DNA of 64,000 bases from Bisporella sp. PMI_857 (taxonomy: Eukaryota; Ascomycota; Leotiomycetes; Helotiales; Helotiaceae), in the NCBI GenBank assembly GCA_021307315.1, contig JAJSPD010000037.1:186001-250000 (forward strand). Reading direction: 5' to 3'. Of the stretch, positions 59,238 through 64,000 are shown one piece after another. The notes under the pieces are model-generated. The model was not told where the DNA came from. It worked only from the letters and a program-made list of their open reading frames with translations, and did not search any database. The position numbers and the translations under genes are program-made. Every line of letters begins with the position of its first letter. The first letter of the stretch is position 1.

Positions 59238-60119
59238 TCACTCTCCCTCATCCTCTTCTTCATCGTTATCCCCTTCATCCTTGTCGGCGTCGTCGCCTTC
59301 GCCATCACACCCACCGTCCTCATCATCTCCTTCATTACCGTCATCATCCCCTTCATCATCATCATCATCATCATCCTCATCGCCATCAGGATCCCCTTCG
59401 TAATCATTAAGTTCCTGGCAGAATTCCGCCCATAGGCCTGAGAGCTCGGTATAGCCGGGTGAGGTTGTGATGAGGAAGCCTCCAACATTCGAGTCTGATA
59501 AATTGCTGATGAGATCACGCTGTTCCTCTTCGTCACCCGTGAAGGAGTGTATCGCATAGGTCGACTTTGCAAGCAGGTCCCAATCTAAAAAGTCAAGAGA
59601 CGTCCAGTTGAAGGCCGCATAGGTATTTTCAAAGATATTAATGGAATCCGCAAGTTCATAAAATGACTGGTTGACTGGCACGCCAGGATTCAATGCTATG
59701 TGAGTCTTGCTAGGACCAAGTGCTCTCCTTGCGTACGATGTGATTGACTCGAGATATGCCCACGTATCACCTATGAAGCCTGAGGGCGTCTCATCAAAGA
59801 AAATGCCGTCCACAGCGATGGCGGCATCTGTGTAATTGACCCAAGCTGCATATGAATCTATCTCGCTCTTGACTTGGGTGATATTTCTAGCGGTCCATGA
59901 CGTATGAACATAGCCCAGCGTTTGTACATTAGGGAATTTGTTCAGGCTATCCAGGCCATATATGTAGTTGCTGTCCGGGTAGATATTGGCCAGGTGGGGA
60001 GAAATGACTATCTGAAAATTGAGGTCCGGATTCGCTGCAATGGCAGTCGTGACGGCATCCCAAGACTGGTTGAAAGGGTATATATACAATGGCAAGAAAA
60101 CATATGCCGAGTTGACCAT
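59238..60119 (-). CDS. Spherulin-4-like protein with polyacidic C-terminal tail
   Basis: Single exon, 293 residues from the ATG at 60119; the frame is open to another ATG at 60275, which would add 52 residues. The spherulin-4 family (PF12138, glycoside-hydrolase-like TIM barrel, often secreted) is recognised from VFLPLYIYPFNQSW, NPDLNFQIVISPHL, FPNVQTLGYVHTSW, DGIFFDETPSGF and IALNPGVPV. Family members usually stop soon after the barrel. Here the last 55 or so residues are almost all Asp, Glu and Gly, encoded partly by a TCA repeat on the plus strand (59353-59375). No clear signal peptide appears at either start, so an upstream exon may be missing. Divergent from the GH27 gene. Confidence 0.75.
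   Translation of the reverse strand: MVNSAYVFLPLYIYPFNQSWDAVTTAIAANPDLNFQIVISPHLANIYPDSNYIYGLDSLNKFPNVQTLGYVHTSWTARNITQVKSEIDSYAAWVNYTDAAIAVDGIFFDETPSGFIGDTWAYLESITSYARRALGPSKTHIALNPGVPVNQSFYELADSINIFENTYAAFNWTSLDFLDWDLLAKSTYAIHSFTGDEEEQRDLISNLSDSNVGGFLITTSPGYTELSGLWAEFCQELNDYEGDPDGDEDDDDDDDEGDDDGNEGDDEDGGCDGEGDDADKDEGDNDEEEDEGE
59353..59375. repeat. Coding TCA/TGA trinucleotide repeat (poly-Asp)
   Basis: About seven TCA units on the plus strand read as GAT/GAC-rich codons on the minus strand, giving the Asp run of the spherulin-like tail. Confidence 0.8.
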
Positions 60120-60275
60120 CTTGACGGTTGATTCAGCATCAAAGTCAAAGGATGATGGGACTCGCAACTTGAACAGATCCAAGTACGACGGGCTCCGTAC
60201 AACAAGATAAAAGGGGCAACTGGAACACAAGTTGAGGCCATACTTATTGCCTATGGCTGCAAATGTCAACCCCAT

Positions 60276-61042
60276 GTATCCAAATTGCAGCCTCTTAACA
60301 GGCTGAATTCAGCGTGCCCTTTTTCACTGGCAGTGACGAGTACCACAAGGGTTGCGATGCTTCTAGACACTTGCCTATTGGCATAGCAATGTATTGAAAA
60401 TTCAATTGATCATGCCAATGTGATGCAATGCGATGGTAAAATTAGCAGTTTGGGCTGAAGGTCAGTCTTGAGGTGGTGTTGAGTGCTAGTTCAAGAATGT
60501 GCCAAGGGCGAGATGCAGCAGAACAATGAATGCAATTAAATAATTGCACCAGTAGGCATTGCTGCCAACCGTATAAAACAATACATCTCCGCTCATTGCA
60601 AATTTGAAGTGATACAGCAGAAGCACTTTATTTTTCGCCTCTCCATTTGTCAATCACAAAGATGTATGCCTCCCCTCTGCTTCGGGAAGTAGGGAAGCTC
60701 GTATGCAACCTCACATGATTTTCTAGAAAATATATCATGGGATCTAGAGTAACGTTCCAAACGGCCCGCCCAATAATGCTGTGACTGCAGCGCGGTCCCT
60801 AAAACCCGTGCAGAGAAAACCACTAGAACACGGGCCAGATAATACTTAGTTCATTTTTGGTTATGAGTTACTGCAGGAACAGCTCGGGGTTGGGTAAAAC
60901 CAAACTTTGGGTACCAGAAATGGGATGAAAATAATGACGATGATATACATATAAGTATTCCTGCCTCGCAAAGTTGGGGCCCATGCCTGCGAGCTTCTGT
61001 GAAGGCCTTTCTTGACGCACTTTTGAATTTATTTTTTCAATC
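60276..61042. promoter_or_regulatory. Divergent promoter region, spherulin-like and GH27 genes
   Basis: Spacer between two outward-facing starts of probable secreted-protein genes. Several imperfect GCAATT/GCAATG copies occur between 60400 and 60560. No assigned motif. Confidence 0.35.
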
Positions 61043-62954
61043 ATGGCAGTTCGAAGTATTAAGAATTTGCTGGCGGCGGCAGCAGTGCTGCCCATGGTGC
61101 TAGCCAAACCACTTGCCAAACCGCCAATGCTTCAGCCAACTGCTCCAATGGGTAAGTGCTTGAAAGGAGGCCGATTCCAAGAAGGATCCTGATGTATTTT
61201 AGGGTACAACAATTGGGCACATACAATGTGTGGCCTCAATGAGTCTTTATTTGTAGAGACTGCGGAAGCTATGTTGAAAAATGGACTTTTGGCAGCGGGG
61301 TATAATTACATCAACCTGGACGATTGCTGGAGTCTGATGGAGCGTTCCTCAAATGGGTCAATGATTTGGAATCCAGATGTAAGCGTCTCTTTGCGGTACT
61401 GAATATTAAACTACTGGGTTATGCTAAGAGCAAAAATTTAGCTGTTTCCACGAGGTTTGCCATGGTTGACGAAACACCTCAACAAGTTAGGCTTTACAGC
61501 TGGCATTTACACGGATGCAGGCTTGAAGAGCTGTGGTGGATATCCCGGAGCATTTGGCTATGAACAAATAGATGCCGAGACGTTCTCCTCTTGGGGATTT
61601 GACTATTTAAAAGTCGATGGCTGTAATATGCCGACTGGCACAGAACAGGAGTACAAGGCTGTATATGGTCATTGGCACGACGTTTTGAGCTTCCAGAACC
61701 CACCGCTTGTATTTTCAGAATCCGCCCCTGCATACTTTGCGGAGGCTGCTAATCTTACAGACTGGTATTCGGTTATGGGCTGGGTCAGAGAATATGGCCA
61801 GGTATGTGGGACATGCTACCAGCAGTTATCCCCACTGACATATTTCTATCTAGCTTGCTCGACACTCTCGTGACAGCCTGGTCTTCAATTCCACCCTGTA
61901 TTGGCCTAACATAACTGGCTGGGACAGCGTCATGTTCAATTATGGCCAAGAGGTACGACTGGCCAGATATCAGAAGCCTGGTTACTTCAACGATCCCGAC
62001 TTTCTCAACGTCGACCATTTCGACTATACTTTAGAGGAACGCAGGTCACATTTCGCACTTTGGTCATCCTTTTCCGCCCCTCTGAGTAAGTCAAAATGGC
62101 AGTAGTCAGACTTTATAGTCATTGCCCGCACCATCACCTATTTTTCCGTGTGATTGAAGTCATATACACCCAGCGGTACAGAACTAACTGATTTGAGTGA
62201 TAATATAGTTTTAAGCACTTCAGTCCCAAGGCTGAGCAAAGATGAGCTCAAATATCTGACCAACAAAGACATCATTGCAGTTGATCAGGATCGACTTGGC
62301 CTTCAAGCGACTCTCGTCAGTCAAAGCGGGACTTGGGATGTGTTGACCAAAAACCTTGCCAATGGTGACCGCTTGTTGACGATTTTAAACCGTGGAAACG
62401 TCACTGCTAGTCATAGTGTTTCTTTCGAGAGAATTGGTCTTCCAAAATTAGCTACTGTTCAAGTCAAAGATCTTTGGACAGGGAAAAGCAAGAAGGCAGA
62501 GCGGGAAGTGACGGCCAAGGACATTCCTTCTCGTGGAACCGCCATCTACAGACTTTCCGGCTTCGGCGGTTCCAAGGCAGTGATTCCCACGGGTAAAATA
62601 TTTAACACGTTTTCACTGAACACTCTCACTCTCTCAAATCAAGGCGTGCGCTGGGAAAACTCAACAGGGGAAACTGGCCAAGTCTGGCAAACGGAGAGTG
62701 ACGGCACCGTCCGAAGTCTTGCCGCGCCTTCGGAGTGTCTCACAGAGCATGGTAACAAAGTTGTGTCAGAAGAGTGCTCCGGAAAGAGGAATCAGCACTG
62801 GGATTACTATATCACCGGAAATCTCATTAACAAAAGTTCTAAGAGCTGCCTAACTGAGGCCGAGCAAGGGGTTGTCGTTGTGTTGAAATGCTTGCATCTG
62901 GCTAACTCTCAAGTGATTGCTTTGCCAAGTGGAGTGGAAGTTATCGAAACTTGA
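61043..62954 (+). CDS. GH27 alpha-galactosidase with C-terminal lectin-like tail
   Basis: Five exons (61043-61151, 61203-61378, 61442-61801, 61854-62085, 62209-62954) give 540 residues. The retaining enzyme releases terminal alpha-galactose from galactomannan and raffinose-type sugars. Seen: signal peptide ([16 protein letters not shown]), [24 protein letters not shown], the nucleophile Asp154 in YLKVDGCN, the acid/base Asp264 in FNDPDFLNV (by analogy to the human enzyme), and [20 protein letters not shown]. The 123-nt last intron is needed to restore SAPLILSTSVP. Residues after about 415 contain a single ricin-B-like unit (ECLTEH, then [11 protein letters not shown]). No tyrosine/serine-rich stalk. 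Confidence 0.94.
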
Positions 62955-63667
62955 AGCAAGAGGAACCATAGCCATAGGGATACGTAGAGATACTAATGGA
63001 TATACAAGCCATTCTCGTCTCATGATCCTGGAGTAACACTTTAAACACTTCGAATTTGCTCTAATCGATGGCAACGTTTCATAACCCTCTTTCGCTGCTT
63101 CGTACGTGGCATTAGCACATATATTGTTGCATCTTCCCGCTTTAAAGTGCTAGTTTACTCCCTTAGTTTAGAGCCGCATTAGCCTATGGTCATTCATCCG
63201 AGACCGGGGAAATGAACAGCGTCCTTTTTCAGTCCCCTGGAGGATGGGTCCCGCAAACTCGCCTCAGAAATCGCGTCATGATCCTCGTCAACGGAAAAAC
63301 ACTCAATGGCCAGTTCGTTTATAGATTCCACGTGATAAGATGGATAGGGAGGCTTCCTTTTCTAGTGGCGTTCCCCCGCTTCCCACTTTTGGGGCATTGC
63401 ACGATACACGAAGCACTACAGAGTAGTTGAGTGCATCGATATACGCATACAATCTTTGGTTGCATATACTGCATGTAACCAACCCATCGGTCTCATAGAC
63501 TTCTTCCTTACTGCTACCGTTAACAATATAAAGGACCTACGACGCCAAGCATATTACACTACACCACCTCATGCTCATAAACAAACCCGAAAACATTTGA
63601 GTCCAAGACTTCCGTCTTAACATTAGCTCTACTCATAAAAGCAGCTACTATACCAACCCTATCAAAG
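62955..63667. other. Intergenic, nothing recognised
   Basis: Between two same-strand genes; a 72-codon frame at 63212-63430 has no features. The last 100 bases are A/C-rich before the next start. Confidence 0.5.
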
Positions 63668-64000
63668 ATGTCAAAACACCCCCTCTTAGACAGCCTAAAC
63701 CGTGACGGCTACGTCATCATTCCCTCCCTCCTCACTTCCGCCGAAATCGCTATCCTCCGCAATGCCGCTGCAGAGACCATTTCCTTAGCCCACTCCGGAA
63801 AATGGCCCCACGTACGTACCCTCCCGAAGCAATTCCCACCCTGGAATATAGCACCCGGCGCAAACCCCGCCGCCGACGGAATCTGGGGCGTGCAATTCCT
63901 CATGCACCCTTCTCTCACCCACTCGCCCACATTCATAAAATCCTACTTCTCTTCCGCAATCCTGGAGGTCATTAAAGAGCTGCTGCAGTGCTCCGATGAC
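63668..64000 (+). CDS. Phytanoyl-CoA dioxygenase family protein, 5' part
   Basis: Open frame of 111 codons from the ATG at 63668 to the window end, so the gene is truncated by the window, not broken. The start MSKHPLLDSLNRDGYVIIPS, followed by LLTSAEIAILRNAAAETI, is the typical N-terminus of Fe(II)/2-oxoglutarate-dependent PhyH-like oxygenases; IWGVQFLMHPSL agrees with fungal members. The HxD...H iron ligands would lie beyond the edge and cannot be checked. Codon third positions are strongly C-biased. No signal peptide. Confidence 0.75.
   Translation, partial: MSKHPLLDSLNRDGYVIIPSLLTSAEIAILRNAAAETISLAHSGKWPHVRTLPKQFPPWNIAPGANPAADGIWGVQFLMHPSLTHSPTFIKSYFSSAILEVIKELLQCSDD

Noticed and set aside
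59149..59403. Ser/Pro-rich frame on the plus strand
   Set aside because: Product of the trinucleotide repeat read antisense to the spherulin-like tail.
1..64000. tRNA, rRNA or CRISPR features
   Set aside because: TTCGA/TTCAA-like words were inspected by eye and none sat in a plausible cloverleaf; no spaced direct repeats typical of CRISPR. A tRNAscan run would settle this.

Overview
The window is nuclear DNA from a filamentous ascomycete (Pezizomycotina). Almost every gene is broken by short introns, mostly 45-60 nt, with GTAWGT-type donors, CTAAC-like branch sites and YAG acceptors. The gene families are typical of moulds: Zn2Cys6 factor, SAT4/rhodopsin-domain protein, DUF6590, DUF2458, GH125, GH27, CYP504. 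A leotiomycete is my guess from overall protein character, but that is inference only. I joined exons by hand by checking reading phase at each junction; all coordinates span the coding exons including introns.

Layout. 0-12 kb is a conserved housekeeping block: mitochondrial thioesterase-like protein, a small unknown four-exon gene, MAK21/NOC1 (ribosome biogenesis) divergent from mitochondrial prolyl-tRNA synthetase, an OMS1-like methyltransferase and a COX14-family protein. 12-19 kb holds less characterised fungal genes: DUF2458, a coiled-coil protein divergent from a DUF6590 protein, and a membrane protein. 19-28 kb is gene-poor and carries two secreted-protein genes: an unusual Kex2-type repeat precursor with six small cysteine loops (20557-21651) and a GH125 mannosidase. 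28-31 kb is a SAP-RCC1 protein.

31-49 kb looks like a loose phenylacetate/tyrosine catabolic neighbourhood: a CYP504-type P450 divergent from fumarylacetoacetate hydrolase, then a rhodopsin-domain membrane protein, a secreted tyrosinase, homogentisate 1,2-dioxygenase, an aldo/keto reductase with an early in-frame stop, and a Zn2Cys6 regulator. CYP504 enzymes feed homogentisate; the dioxygenase opens its ring to maleylacetoacetate; FAH splits fumarylacetoacetate. The maleylacetoacetate isomerase step is not in the window. Whether the regulator controls these genes is not shown by the sequence.

49-64 kb holds an unknown 410-residue protein, a FAD-dependent amine/amino-acid oxidase, a small acidic/basic hypothetical gene with five exons, a GPI-anchored cysteine-rich protein with a duplicated module, a spherulin-4-like protein ending in a polyacidic tail, a GH27 alpha-galactosidase with a lectin-like tail, and the start of a phytanoyl-CoA dioxygenase family gene cut by the window edge. 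No rRNA, tRNA, CRISPR or intact transposon was recognised.
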